Source: Prostheceraeus crozeri (taxonomy: Eukaryota; Platyhelminthes; Polycladida; Euryleptidae). Taken from it: a stretch of 64,000 nucleotides of DNA. The position numbers and the translations under genes are program-made. The notes below the pieces were generated by a model. It saw only the letters and a list, made by a program, of their open reading frames with translations, did not search any database and was not told the origin of the DNA. Location: positions 620,001-684,000 of the forward strand of contig CAJQUW010002137.1 of the NCBI GenBank assembly GCA_907163375.1. The letters run 5' to 3'. Within the stretch, counting starts at the first letter, position 1. Each line of letters opens with the position of its first letter. Below are positions 40,401-50,480 of the stretch, piece after piece.

Positions 40401-43400
40401 AAAGGAACAAATTGAAGATAGGGACGCTTAAAACGGCATGATTTTTAGAGCTCATTATTCGCAAGAAGTAGAACCAAACACTTCTGTTGAATGAAGATGC
40501 AGTATTTTGCATTCTGTTTTTATCGATCGTTGTATATCAAGCTTTTGCAAGTATTGATTTGTCATCAATTCTACCATTTCTTTATTATCTATTTTTTCAT
40601 TTCGATAACTGTTGTTAGATCTATTATTAAGCAGGCATTTACATTCTATTATGTTGACAGACACTCTGGGGCAATAAAGCATGTAGTCATGGTCTCTTTT
40701 ATGTTGACTATTTGCAAATCAAGAACACATGAATAGGTCAATTGTTGAAAAATAATAAATATTGGCAGTTCTTTGTTAGACAATACAGAACAACATTATA
40801 TGTGATCATAATCCAATTGCAGTGATATTATGATGAAACTAACTTATAGCTTGTATAATTTAGCATCAAGTAAATATAACGTACTACCTAATAAACTTGA
40901 TATATAAATTTAAATGGTTTCTATTCGAGGGTTGGTTATGTGATAATTTTCTCAAATCAGGTGCGAGGTCTTTCAGTTCAGGTTGCATTCTCCAAAGGAG
41001 AAAATACAGTTAGGAATTTCTCCGCTCGAAGTCGAGTATCTCATGGTAAATAATCCGAAGGCTTATTCAGTGCTCTTCACTGACCCTCATCAAGCTGTAG
41101 ATTTTGTATTTTTCACTTATTCTAGCTGCTATTTTGAAATAGTTATGTTTCTCTTCCCTCAAAACTTCGAGGAATTTATATGATTTCTGCTGACTTGACG
41201 GTTACCTGGAAGGCAATTGAGAAGTTCTTGCATTTGGACGTGAAGTGATATGTAAACATTGCTGTTAAGAGTGGTCGAACTTTTCTAACCCGTCTGAAGC
41301 ATTATCATTCATCTTATCTGATAATACAGAGAACCTTTTAATATCAGGCTTTGTGTATTCAAACTGCGCTTACTGAATTTTCTTTTCGTGTACTTGTTTG
41401 GTTTCTAATAATTAAATTATCAGAAATCAGAAATCAGTTGTCATCGCCGGCCGGGTTCCGGTCGGCGCAGACCACGAAGAAAGGCCCAGGATTGTCTATC
41501 TCTAGCAATTCTCATCCAGTGCCGTCCCAGATCTTGTCGAAAGGAATCGCACCATCTCGTTGCTAGACGGCTTCGCGAGCACTTGATGTTGAGCGTCACC
41601 CACTCGGTCACAAGCCGCGTCTATCGATTGAGCGTCCGTCGAGCAAGATGTCCGGGCCATCTCCTCTTTGCTTTGTCGGCCAAGTCGACCACGTCCGCTA
41701 CCCAGGTCATCGTCCGCAGCCGCTTGTTGCTGACTCGGTCGATTCATCTGACACAGCCATGCGGCGTTCGGTCGCGCGCTGAGTTACGGCCAGCTTCTGC
41801 TGGTCGGCTAAAGTCTTTCTGACCCTTTAGAACAGAGGCGGTATCATACAGCTGTTCAACAGGTTTCCTTTGATGTTCGCATTGATCTTCCTGTTGCTGA
41901 CCGCTTCTGCGATGGAAGCGTAACTGATCCTGGCGATCTTCCTGGCTATTCATGGTGCACAATAATAAGTAATCAAAGAAACTTTATTGGATCTGCTTTG
42001 ATACCACTCTCTATTTTGAACAGCGTTTTTTTCCTGGAAATCATGAGCTGGAACTTGACCAGCTTGTGTTTATAAAGAAAGGCGACTAAAATATCCGTCA
42101 ATCTAACACAATAAATTAAAAATAAGGCAGTCTGGAAAAGATCAGTTCAAATACCAAGTTGATCCGAACTTTTAACAGTTTTCATTGGCTATTCTGGATA
42201 ATAGTAATTGCTTTATTTGTATGTTATAATGCATTCGGACATGGCATTACACCTTACACAATGAAAAGTAACACCTCTATTCTATAAGAAAACAGAAAAA
42301 AGAACAAAATTAAGGACTTAGCGTATTTAATGAAAGAGCAGTCATATCGAGTTGTCTTGGATCTCACTCTCCTGCTTTGATTCCAAAGGAGTTCAATGGA
42401 TGAGAAGAAGGACACAGCTCTTTCCTCGCTAAACTCACACCTATGCCATCACAAAACTCAACAAATTTCTTTCTGCGAAGTAGATCAAATACTCCGCACA
42501 AACGATCTTCAAACTTGATTAGATTAATCATACGGTATTTTTGATGTTACACCAGGCAGGGTATCGGTAGCTCGAAATTGATCTCATCATGTTGCAGTAT
42601 ACGATCCATAGCATGGTCTTAGGTGCTTTCACTTGACGCAGATAATACAACATGTGGACTTTCTTCCAAATAAGTAAATAATGTCAACTGTTCTGCCGGT
42701 CTCATTCAAATACTCAATGTAACTCTAACTCAACTTGCTTGGTCATGCAATCAGTTAATAATGGAATCATTATCATCCATACTGTTTTGTTACAGAAGTT
42801 AATTCGTAGATATAATGGAAATGTGCATCTCAAAACGCCTCTCCAAGCTTTCTCCAAAGGAATTTGAAGATGCTGCAATTCATCTGTAATGCATTCACGT
42901 TTTTGTCATTTCTTATAATGATATTATATTTCATGAATAGAAATCGATCGGGATTACACGTTACAAATATTCATCGTCGATGCAAAGAATTATTAAGTAT
43001 TCTTTGTATGTATATAGTATTCCTCTATAAAGTATACTGTCCACGCACTGACATGATGCTACATTCATCAAATCTCACCAACTGCGAGAATTATGCCTTT
43101 CCATATTCACAGTGGACAAATTTGAAACATGTCACAGGGAGGCCGGAATCACATAAGAGAAGCCACAAACCAGCTTCCGCACCTTGTATCACGATCCATC
43201 ATAATCCATAAACTGCAAGCAATGGACTATAACATTTTCTGCGTACCAACGAAATCAAAGGCTCATTTGGTTCATGTCTTATGGACAATTCTCTGTACCA
43301 GCTATCATTAGGAAGACATTCAGTCATCATAGAAGCACCAGCTATCATCGAAATTACTCATCAGGAAATGCAATTGATTACAATTAATAATTACGTTAAT

Positions 43401-46400
43401 TGTAATTTCAATGACGGAATTGTAGTTGCAATTATGTACGACAAGTCTGTTGTCATGGGCAATGTAGAATACTATTCTAAGATTATGCCATGATTAGGTA
43501 CCATGCAAGTTAGTGAGATGGTTTGTGTTGTATTGCTGTTTTCCACACAACGCTTCGAAACGAAAGATAGGATTCCTTTTAATTTAATAGGATGGCATAA
43601 GTTGGATTATTATTTTATTATCATTTCAACTTTTCTTTCTTCAGGTTGTTGTACTTTTTGCTTTCAACCGTGCTACACGTGTTGCATATACTCGCGAGCA
43701 GGAGAGAATTGCTGCGCTGCCGTCTGCTTGGAGAGGGCAGCAATATTAGCGCTGCGGATTCAACACAGAAACCGACATGGTATCTCTGTAAGTAACGAAA
43801 TCTTTTTCAATATTTTTGAAAATTATGGAGAACGTTTAGACTCGTCATCCAACCTTTCTCGATAGCACATTGGATCAGAATCACACCCCTGATCCGATGA
43901 TCTGATAATTTGATAGCGACACTGGCAAGTCTAAAAGAAATATTGAAATGGTAGAGTACTCAGATCATTTGCACCACGTACTTTCATCATATCAATGCCG
44001 GTTCAATCTCAAAAGTAAATTGACGGCAAACCCTATAGCAGGCTACTGGATCAGGTCTAGCCTTCTCGCCGGCCACAAACAAAGAAGGAGTCAATCAAAT
44101 ACAAAATGCATCTTTCTTGTGACAGGTCTGAAACGTTACATGCCAATTAAATCGCAATCTCTAAAGTTCACTCCCCTTTATTTAGAAAACTCTCTTAGCC
44201 CTTCCGCAAATGGATACTTCATAAAAGTGCTCACAGCTTGCATTCATTTTATATTGCTAACTTGTACATTGACTATGTACATACAAAATTATTGCAAACA
44301 AAACTACATTTAGAATGGATTACAAAAATGAAATATACAAAATGGATCTGTCTTGTTGCATGTCTCAAATATCACATGTCGATTGAATTGTGATTTCTAA
44401 AGCTCCGCCAAAGCTAAAGCCTTCTTTGCACTTCCGCAAATGGATAAGTCACAAATGTGCTCACAGCTTGAATTTATTGTTTTTGCTATATTTCACATCA
44501 ACTATGTTCAACAGAAAATTCTGCTAAACAAGCTCAAAATAACGCAATAATATTATACATAATAAAGTACCAAATCAAACTAAATTATGCATTTGGCGGA
44601 AACAGGAATACAAAGCATGGTCTGCCACAAAGGCATTGTGTTGATCAGTTTAGATAAAACTGATCTGTAGATCTCATATGAGTCGTACTTGACAGGAATT
44701 TTGAAAAGGAGGCATATACCGCAAACCGGAAGAGTTTGCGGACCGCAGGTGGCTGTCGCCTGGTCTAAAGAGTGAAAGTCTGATGAAATACTGTGCACAG
44801 GCTTTGGAGTTTTGCAGTCTGGTTTGAAGAGTAAAGCAATGAAGACTGATGCAAGACGTCATGATTGAGCTTCAGCAGCTTCTTCTTAGTTGTCAATAAT
44901 TGTCCACAGCTATACGTTCGTAAATTGTGACTTCTTTTGTATTGATGAGAAATATTTGAGATTCTGTACTTAAAGCTGTCAAATTTAGTCACATTTCACG
45001 AAAACCTTTCCGAAGAAGAACTTTAGAACTATTTCGTGTTCCGTCGAGAAAATCTGACTGGGTTTCCAAAATTTTGAGCGCTGAAGTTTCTTACAATTTG
45101 TGTGTAACTAAGAGAATCTAACATTTTTTACATTTCATCATTCAAAAAGTGTCGCATGATTGCATGAATAAACTTCCGGTAGGCCAAAAGAGAACTAATT
45201 TAACCAACTAGACCATCCTCCCAGTTTTGTTTATAAATGAAAAAAAACAAAAATATAGAATATGTCATGGCTGTCAGTAACAACCTTTCCGAAATGATGC
45301 AAAAACAATTTAACTTTGTAATATGCATGATTGTGTGAGATGTTGAAACTGCAAATATGCGCAATCACAGAGAAAGTTTAAGGAATACTGATTATAAGTT
45401 TATGATGAAGAAGAAGGGAAATGACTGTTGAACAGATCATGGGAGAACCTTGCGACAACGTAGTGAGGCTATGAAAGCTTCAACAAGCAAGAACCAGATA
45501 AAATAATTTCAGTCTTAAGAATATGTGATGATGATGCTGGTTTAACGTCATTACTCCCCCATACTGGGGGCTTGGACAGTGCTGACACCGTCAGACTTAA
45601 ATCTGGACGTTGTGATCAGGGATTGCAAATACCCTGGTTTTTGCAAGCACCCGGATCCTATTATCAGAAGTGATAAAATCGCATGTAATTCATTTTCATT
45701 ATCATGAAATACTGAATAGCCTGCTTTCTGAGATTAAGTTTAAATTATACGTTTCATAATACATAAAAGCATACTAAGGAAGTGATCTTGAAATCCTAGG
45801 ATTTTACAGAGTTGGAAGTGGGTCAACCAAACTTGACCCATGACCCACGTGACCCATGGCATATGTGACCCACGACCTACCTGACCCACCGACTTTTCAC
45901 GAAAACATGATCCACCTGACCCACAGGGTACCCTGATCCACGACCCACCTGACCCACCATATCTTTGACCCACTTGACCCGCCTGACCCACATGCTGCAA
46001 GGGTGAATGATGTGAATGCAATCTCACTTTTCTGGTATCATCTTTAGTTTCATTTTCATTCAAGATTCTAGGTCTATCTAGGTAGAGGCCTCGTAGTATC
46101 AAAATTGTTGCTAAGATTTGTTATGAAGATTCAAGTGTATCAGATCACTTGTCACATGATAAACAGACATGTAACCTCATCAAAATTATCTTATGAGCAA
46201 TTCATGCAGCACAAATGCCTAAGGTTCTAAAAAAATTTAAGCGATTCTTTTTCTTGTTTTAATTCTTGACTATCCTTTTTTGTGCTACCTATTGAACTCG
46301 TAGAGAGATGATTAGTTAGGTTGAGGGCCCTAAAGACTGAATTTCAAATTTTACATTTCTTAATCAAATGAAGTCAAAAACTAAGATTGCAGTAGGCCTA

Positions 46401-49400
46401 AATCATTTATCCATGCATTTATTATGCTAGATATTACATGTGCAAAAATTATCCCAGAAAAATCGTCAAACTAATATTTTGTTGCTTCGATTCAAATTTC
46501 ATTGACTTCCGCTAATGTCAGATTTACGTAGAAAGTTGCATATTTGATGTAAGAATGGCATTCATTGAAAAGCAAATGGAGTAATCATGCGCAACGCGTG
46601 AATAGAAAATTGCGCGAGGACAAGATTATAATTCCTGAATTTGCTTATAATGTACATTTAGATGAACTGATATATTTGAGTGGCGCTACATGTGCGAGTA
46701 CGTTGTGATAGCAATCACTAACGACAAATGTTCCTATTTTTATTGATACCAGATCAAATATCAAAACGAAGCTTTTCATTGATTCGAAGTGTCAAATAAT
46801 ATCTCCTCACAGAGCTCCAGCCGTAATAAGTCTGTGTGAAAGGGATAAGTCTATATCAATGACCGTCGCATGAATTATCTTATTTCATATTATCATGTAT
46901 CGGATGAGATGCATGGAGCATGTACGATGCGAAAGTAGATTGATCGGCTAAATACTTTAGATATGAAGCATGTATGTTGATAATATTTTGATTTAATATA
47001 TTGAGATATTTTGATCGATTACGTATTTCAAAAATATTTAGGCTCTGATCAATCTTTACCGGAGATTTGCCATTCTAGTCTCTACCAGAGGATATTTTCT
47101 ACGAAAGACTAACAAAATCAAACGAAACAAAGAAAACGAAGGTCAGCTGGCATTGCAAGAAAATTTTCAAGAAGAATAAAACCTCTGAATATCAGACTTC
47201 TTCAGTAGCTGCATCTCTGAAATGAAGGTCACACATCATTGGGTATCGTCAGACATAGTGACAGAGAATCGAGCATACACAATAGTACTCCAACAACTTC
47301 CCTCCACCAACCAACATCTCTCAGTAGACAGAAGCAATTGTTTTCGAGCCTTTCATTTGTGTGAATTCCGCCCCCTTTCGAAACTGTATGAGGCGTGTGA
47401 AAGTCAAAAAAATTGCATATTCTGACTGTGTGCATCCATCACCCCTTTCAGTGACACTGACTTAATAATTATTCATGAATGATAAGAATGCGAATAAATG
47501 AAGTTTACTGTACTTGAGATTGTCAAATCTATCATGGGTCAAACTGGTTGGAAGTGGGTCAACGAAGTCTGACCCACGCTAAATGTGACCCACGACCCAC
47601 CTGACCCACCAACTTTTTGGAAAAACATGACCCACGACCCACGTGACCCACGCGATTTTGTGACCCACTTGACCCACCTGACCCATGACCCACGACCCAC
47701 TTCCAACTCTGGATTTTGCTATCGCCAACTTCAGCTCTCATTCTTGTTATCAGTTGTTCTAATTATAATAAAACATATATCAAATCATTACCAAATATCA
47801 ATAGATGATTATAAGTATCTAAAATGTCGGTGTTACAATTGAGACCGAGCTTAGAGAAATGTGCACTCTTTCTTAGTACATGATAATTGAAACTGAATTT
47901 CTGAATTAATTAAGTTTAGGCCTATATTTACCATGACTGTCAATCAAAAAAATTTCAATAACGATAAACAAGTGTATTTGATTAAAATAAAGGAAAAGCA
48001 GCAAACCTGCTTTTATTTGTGTTTATTTAGCTAATATGCACATATCCAACTATTAGACTTTTTAATAATTGAGGCTGTTGTTCATTGCAAGTATAAGGTA
48101 GTCGGATCAATACTACAGATTGTTTCATAAAAAATGGATCACCCTTAAACATCGCCTTAACTTCAACTTTGTCTAACTCCGCCAAACTTGAACGAATTTC
48201 TCTGAAATTTGGAAGATATGTCAGTTGTGCTTACTAATATCATTGTTGGAAATTTCAAGCATGAATATTGAATTGTTTTCCTGTTATAGATAAAAAAGTA
48301 ATAGATAATTTGATCTTCATTTATCAATGTTACACAAAATCATACCTCACTCTTATAAAATTACGTTTGTTTCCTCTGTTATGTAATATGTTGTTCTACA
48401 AGCCAAAAGCTATCAAGCAAAACAAAAATAAAGAAAATCGGTCAATCAGAGCCAGTATAGCACCATTATTCATCAACAATAATGTAACTGCTACATGTGA
48501 TTAACTGGACTTCATGTTCCATAGCTTCCTGACTTCGTTGCGGTGGTGTTGGCAGCACTCCTGATTGCTTTCAGCTAGAAATCTATCTGTTACCGGTTGA
48601 AAACAACACAAAGCACAAATAAACAATAACGAGATCGCATTCACAAAAGGCAAAGTGTCAGCCTTGCTAGAACTAGTGTTTTCTTTGCGAGCTACAAGCA
48701 AGCGACTAAATGTCCCTTACACAAATGTGCATCGATGGCATAATGATGATTTTCGACTCTGTCGTAAAAAGGGCTCTGGCCGTCCACGCAAAACATCCAA
48801 ACGTAGAGACCGCCTAATTTTGAGATTTGTTAAAGTTGATCCAAGTCTCTCGTTAACTGAGATGGCTGCACTAGTCTCGTCTATTTCTAAGTCCACTATT
48901 CGTAGAAGACTTATTGAGTCGAATTTCAAGAGCTGTAAGAGGCCCTCTCAGATCGAATTATCAGATCAGCATACAAAAAGAAGTTATTTATGGATGATAA
49001 TGCTACGTGTCACAGGAGTAGTAGAGTCAACTTATACAAGTCTCAATTAGGGCTTAGGACATTATCTTGGCCAGCTCGTTCTCCTGATCTGAATCCCATA
49101 GAAAATGTATGGAGTGTTCTAAAACGTAACGTTCGTCGTTCACTGCTACCTACAGATGGCATATCACAACTTACGTCACTGTTAAAAAGAGAGTGGAGAA
49201 AGTTAGATCAGTCAAAAATCAACGATATCATCGAATCAATGCCTAGACGAATTGGTAATGTCATTGACAATAAGGGTAGGGCCACAAAGTATTAGCTTCT
49301 TAAGAACCGTTACTGTATCATAGCTTATCAGATTATATAAGGACATTTAAATATATTAGGGACATGAAATAACATGAAAAATGATTTCTGTATCATACTT

Positions 49401-50480
49401 ATGTTTTATTTAGTCAAATTTTAGGATGATCCACTTTTTATGAAACGGACTGTATATGTCTGGAGAAGCACAACGGATATTTCTTTATATTATTAACTTT
49501 GGAGTTCATTGATGCCTATTCATTGCTTGATGTGGAATAGTAAAGCGGTTGCAATGGTTACAAGTCTACAACGGTAACATGACAATTAGAATGAAAGAAG
49601 TATGAAAAAGCCTCATCTTTTTTGTACATTAATAGATGGTCATTCAATACCGAGCTACAGACATTCCTGGATAAAACATTTCTATTAAGATTTATATCCG
49701 CATTCTTGGCTGCCACTCCCAACTCTAAGTGAGTAATGAGAAAAACGAGTTTGAGGCTTTACAACTTTTATAACTTCTATCGTCAAATAGGATTTTCCGC
49801 AGAAATTAATGACCATCAACCTCTTATCATAAACGCTCTTTGCTGGATCCGGCCGGATCTCATACCGGATCCCGGATCCGGATCTTGACCCGGTGTAGTC
49901 CCTGGTTGTGATCCTTTAGTCCGGATGCCCTTCCTGACGACTTCTAATGACACTTTCGGGGCTCGACCTCAAGACTGAGAAATTGCTAGGTCAAGCACTT
50001 GATCACTGTGCCACTGAGACCACGACAGTAATTTATTTGTGAAAATTTTTGTGAGAATCTCATTAAAATTAATGAGATATTTGATGATAAAGCGTTCCAA
50101 ATCCTCATGAAATCTCATTAAATTTATATGAGAAAAATCTTGTGAGGGTGTTTTCTCATTTTCGGCCTCGTTATAGTGACTGAACCAGAGGTATTGAGTT
50201 GGATACAAGGAGTTGATTGTTTTTGCGCATGCATCTATTGGAATGTACACCGCTTGCAGTAATGTAATTGATTTCGAGCCAAATGTTGAGATTCCGCAGA
50301 AATATGAAAATTATCTTCCACTCACTCACGATGACCTACATTCTCATTTGAAATAATTTTCTTTTACAGGGCAACTTATGTGATGATTGCTTGATTTCGA
50401 CCTTCTGCACTCCATGTGTCCTTTGTCAAGTGAAGCGAGACATGGATTTCATTGAAAAGAACGGAGGCTCATTGTTGTAA
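22368..50480 (+). CDS. PLAC8-family (cornifelin-like) Cys-rich protein, gene 1, four coding exons
   Basis: The exons 22368-22427, 39599-39713, 43645-43787 and 50370-50480 join to a 142-residue protein, close to the usual 110-150 for animal PLAC8 proteins. Residues 1-50 are a Pro/Gln/Met-rich tail. The domain starts at MWSSGICACFDD, runs through a Cys cluster (CCCTFCFQPCYTCC, then ENCC) and ends with FCTPCVLCQVKRDMDF, the diagnostic PLAC8 ending. All introns are GT-AG, in phases 0, 1 and 0. PLAC8 proteins are small, Cys-rich and membrane-associated or cytosolic. Their biochemical role in animals is poorly defined, and none is asserted here. The coding gene spans 28 kb for 429 bases of CDS, and its introns are filled with transposons. 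No canonical AATAAA lies within a few hundred bases after the stop. A non-coding upstream exon cannot be excluded. Confidence 0.88.
22965..23722. mobile_element. Element with GAATAAGAGACGC ends in intron 1
   Basis: The left end reads gtatttctttgaatatgaga and the right end is its inverse (gtacttctttgaataagaga). Direct copies of gaataagagacgc follow inside both ends (22978-23022 and 23641-23705). The interior (23190-23240) is rich in tacatgca and tacgta palindromes. There is no coding sequence. Confidence 0.55.
24612..24842 (+). pseudogene. Penelope-like retroelement, C-terminal fragment (GIY-YIG endonuclease end)
   Basis: One frame reads SALYEHNKNKHND, then ENFQVDFIAKL, RDTTFTEAKAI and HLKPTINRRHELP, ending at a stop near 24842. 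This is the end of the GIY-YIG domain of Penelope-like elements ([ED]-A-x-x-I-x-x-[LS]-x-P-[ST]-[LI]-N). It ends with the same NRRHELP as the element at 63369-64000, so the two are related. It is truncated at the 5' side and lies in intron 1 of PLAC8 gene 1. Confidence 0.65.
25903..26880. repeat. Interspersed repeat, copy A (continuous form)
   Basis: The left part (25903-26411) matches 28509-28983 at about 95 percent, apart from a roughly 33-base insertion. The right part (26419-26880) matches 31861-32237. Inside the right part the segment from atatatttggagggta to the attaaaaagccct region is partly duplicated (26607-26700 against 26737-26880). There is no coding sequence. Confidence 0.75.
26881..28508. 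other. Intron 1 sequence with three gatgtgatgac words
   Basis: gcgccgatgtgatgac (27468), gtcgatgcgatgac (27613) and gcgtcgatgtgatgac (27790) recur. Otherwise unassigned. Confidence 0.35.
28509..28983. repeat. Interspersed repeat, left half of split copy B
   Basis: It matches 25903-26411 closely (gaatccattttccggagga and neighbours). It stops at ttttttatat, exactly where copy A continues with tgacatgttcattatc. The right half resumes at 31861. Confidence 0.75.
28984..29839. other. Unassigned part of the 2.9-kb block that splits the repeat
   Basis: A minus frame at 29474-29668 reads EIEAIDILQS at its end and could be part of a retroelement protein, but the family was not recognised. Confidence 0.3.
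29840..30562. mobile_element. Foldback element, family 2, young copy with about 290-bp arms
   Basis: The arms 29840-30132 and 30270-30562 are near-perfect reverse complements, starting gtccggcagccagaacgagt, with TA on both outer sides (29838-29839 and 30563-30564). The loop is about 137 bases. It has no gene. The arms of the older copy at 9535-9988 are the same family. A TA target suggests mobilisation by a Tc1/mariner-type transposase, by inference. Confidence 0.88.
31535..31692. repeat. 158-bp direct repeat, unit 1
   Basis: It runs from ctctttgagtgtgaaaat to cagatctaacccgcta and matches 32417-32574 with only a few substitutions. A further duplicated block with aatcaataaagacttgaat lies on both sides of this unit (31481-31528 and 31692-31742). 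Confidence 0.8.
31861..32237. repeat. Interspersed repeat, right half of split copy (C)
   Basis: It begins tcattatcatgcttcacatt and matches 26419-26700 and 26737-26870 without the internal duplication seen in copy A. It ends in cggattaaaaagccc. It lies between the two 158-bp direct repeats. Confidence 0.75.
32243..32390. repeat. Dispersed repeat D, copy 1
   Basis: It contains ttcttcgaatctgaag and caatccgcaagc-like words in the same order as 37556-37700, at about 75 percent identity by eye. It is non-coding. Confidence 0.5.
32417..32574. repeat. 158-bp direct repeat, unit 2
   Basis: Near-identical to 31535-31692. The two units flank the right half of the split repeat (31861-32237). Confidence 0.8.
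32992..33818 (+). mobile_element. hAT relic with recognisable C-terminal dimerisation motif
   Basis: The end ctaggggtcgcaatgccgg is matched by the inverse right end (caagggttgcaatttcgg), and ataccggt-like words continue inwards. Near the right end one frame (33492-33779) reads CLINIPSNSAKAESVFHYW, then LPDKTLDVL, which resembles the hAT dimerisation region (IPxxSxxxERxFS... LxxxxxxxL). The upstream part is too degraded to read. Confidence 0.55.
33819..37165. other. Intron 1 sequence, nothing recognised
   Basis: Apart from the tandem repeat at 34426-34500, no feature is supported. It is strongly AT-rich at 35220-35380. Confidence 0.45.
34426..34500. repeat. Two-copy 38-bp tandem repeat
   Basis: caatggataacc...gaagtcaacaac occurs twice with a period of 38 bases (from 34431 and 34469). 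Confidence 0.5.
37166..37272. mobile_element. 107-bp MITE, ends GGCCTCAGCCACACTG
   Basis: The ends ggcctcagccacactg (37166-37181 and inverse 37257-37272) are perfect inverted repeats. The symmetry continues with agcaaagcaaac. The small size and precise ends mark a MITE. The target duplication is not evident. Confidence 0.7.
37556..37700. repeat. Dispersed repeat D, copy 2
   Basis: It matches 32243-32390 in order and orientation (ttcttcgaatctgaag, atccgcaagc, ttcctatctctg). Confidence 0.5.
38169..38623. mobile_element. hAT MITE with perfect 8-bp target duplication
   Basis: The ends cagggacacgaattttccgc are inverted repeats, and the element is flanked by cttataac at 38161-38168 and 38624-38631. 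CCGCGGAA words are repeated inside both ends (at least three at each). 455 bp, no gene. It lies in intron 1 of PLAC8 gene 1. Confidence 0.9.
38632..39598. other. End of intron 1, nothing recognised
   Basis: No repeat ends or coding signal before the exon 2 acceptor. Confidence 0.5.
39599..39713 (+). CDS. PLAC8 gene 1, coding exon 2
   Basis: The acceptor ttttgcag and the donor tGTAAGT bound 115 bases. They encode the rest of the Gln/Pro tail and the start of the PLAC8 domain (MWSSGICACFDDMES). The exon ends one base into a Cys codon (phase 1). Trp-x-x-Gly-x-Cys-x-Cys-Phe is the typical opening of the domain. Confidence 0.88.
39714..41437. other. Intron 2, first part, nothing recognised
   Basis: Only short frames. 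Accggt and ttccgccgc words occur near 39840-40060 without a defined repeat. Confidence 0.45.
41438..41965 (-). mobile_element. LINE 3' fragment (reverse transcriptase C-terminal region)
   Basis: The minus strand, in shifting frames, reads NANIKGNLLNSCMIPPLF, DQQKLAVTQRATERRM, DVVDLADKAKRRWPGHLAR, TRLVTEWVTLNIK, RLATRWCDSFRQDLGRHW and RDRQSWAFLRGL, then a stop near 41440. This is the conserved tail of a LINE polyprotein. It is 5' truncated and has several frame changes. The piece is much richer in GC than its surroundings, as expected of inserted coding DNA. It lies in intron 2 of gene 1. Confidence 0.75.
41966..43644. other. Intron 2, last part, nothing recognised
   Basis: The 115-codon frame at 42864-43211 has no recognisable similarity. 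Confidence 0.4.
43645..43787 (+). CDS. PLAC8 gene 1, coding exon 3 (Cys-rich core)
   Basis: A pyrimidine-rich acceptor (ctttcttcag) and the donor GTAAGT bound 143 bases. The first two bases complete the Cys codon begun in exon 2. The exon encodes CCTFCFQPCYTCC, ENCC and an Arg-rich stretch ending RNRHGIS, which matches the R-x-[RK]-[YH]-G-I part of PLAC8 proteins. It ends in phase 0. Confidence 0.9.
44099..44560. repeat. Diverged direct tandem repeat, period about 236 bp
   Basis: atacaaaatg-atct-tcttgt at 44099 recurs at 44335. ttccgcaaatggata and gtgctcacagcttg follow in both units at the same spacing. Roughly two units, diverged by about a quarter. In intron 3 of gene 1. Confidence 0.6.
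45523..45660. repeat. Possible SINE tail-like segment
   Basis: The segment has gatgctggtttaacgtcatt, then a small hairpin (tcccccat-act-gggggc), a string that recurs in invertebrate dispersed repeats. No promoter boxes are visible. Confidence 0.25.
45809..45992. repeat. TGACCCAC-rich repeat element, copy 1
   Basis: It opens gagttggaagtgggtcaa. More than a dozen copies of TGACCCAC or close variants follow at short spacing on the + strand, broken by short unique words such as gacttttcacgaaaacatga. It lacks the inverse right end seen in the copy at 47546-47712. Confidence 0.7.
45993..47545. other. Intron 3 sequence between the two TGACCCAC elements
   Basis: No gene or repeat end was recognised. 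Confidence 0.45.
47546..47712. repeat. TGACCCAC-rich repeat element, copy 2 with inverted ends
   Basis: It runs from ggttggaagtgggtcaa to gacccacttccaact, so the ends are inverted repeats. Between them TGACCCAC and GACCCAC units are packed in clusters, with the spacer aactttttggaaaaacatga, which corresponds to the spacer of copy 1. It looks like a small transposable unit built from an octamer. Intron 3 of gene 1. Confidence 0.7.
48116..49452 (+). mobile_element. Tc1-like transposon, deleted copy 1 (keeps DNA-binding domain)
   Basis: The ends cagattgtttcataaaaaat and inverse cagtccgtttcataaaaagt are flanked by TA (48114-48115 and 49453-49454). The frame from 48643 gives the paired-type helix-turn-helix (LRATSKRLNVPYTNVHRW), the GRPRKTSKRRDR linker and the second helix set (SISKSTIRRRLIESNFKS). 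At about 48985 it jumps, out of frame, to FMDDNATCHRS and SPDLNPIENVWSVLKR, ending GRATKY and a stop at 49295. The second D and the E (spaced 34 residues) remain, but the stretch with the first D is deleted. Not autonomous. It lies in intron 3 of PLAC8 gene 1, 0.9 kb before the last exon. Confidence 0.9.
49856..50026 (-). mobile_element. tRNA-derived SINE
   Basis: On the minus strand the head reads gtggtctcagtggcacagtg (A-box-like TGGCACAGTG), then gaggtcgagcccc (B-box-like) about 40 bases on. The body has caggaagggcatccgg, a conserved block of several marine invertebrate SINEs. The end passes into repeated ccggatcc words. It is diverged from a working tRNA promoter. Confidence 0.6.
50370..50480 (+). 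CDS. PLAC8 gene 1, coding exon 4 (C-terminus)
   Basis: The acceptor cttttacag is followed in phase 0 by 36 codons and a TAA stop. The exon begins GNLCDDCL and contains FCTPCVLCQVKRDMDF, the PLAC8 C-terminal signature [FC]-C-x-P-C-x-x-C-Q-[VI]-K-R-[DE]. The tail IEKNGGSLL is not conserved in the family. Confidence 0.92.
   Translation, partial: GNLCDDCLISTFCTPCVLCQVKRDMDFIEKNGGSLL

Noticed and set aside
41502-41822. GC-rich overlapping frames suggesting a host exon
   Set aside because: The other frames read as the conserved tail of a LINE, which explains the base composition.
42864-43211. 115-codon + frame in intron 2
   Set aside because: The hydrophobic start looked like a signal anchor, but nothing else supports coding and it sits inside a PLAC8 intron.
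45740-46102. 120-codon minus frame rich in Gly-Gln-Val-Gly
   Set aside because: It is only the translation of the TGACCCAC repeat. The same holds for the frames at 47559-47741 and 47585-47842.
49840-49890. ccggatcc-rich string as a protein-binding array
   Set aside because: It adjoins the end of a SINE and similar atccgcatcc words occur elsewhere, so a repeat tail is the simpler reading.
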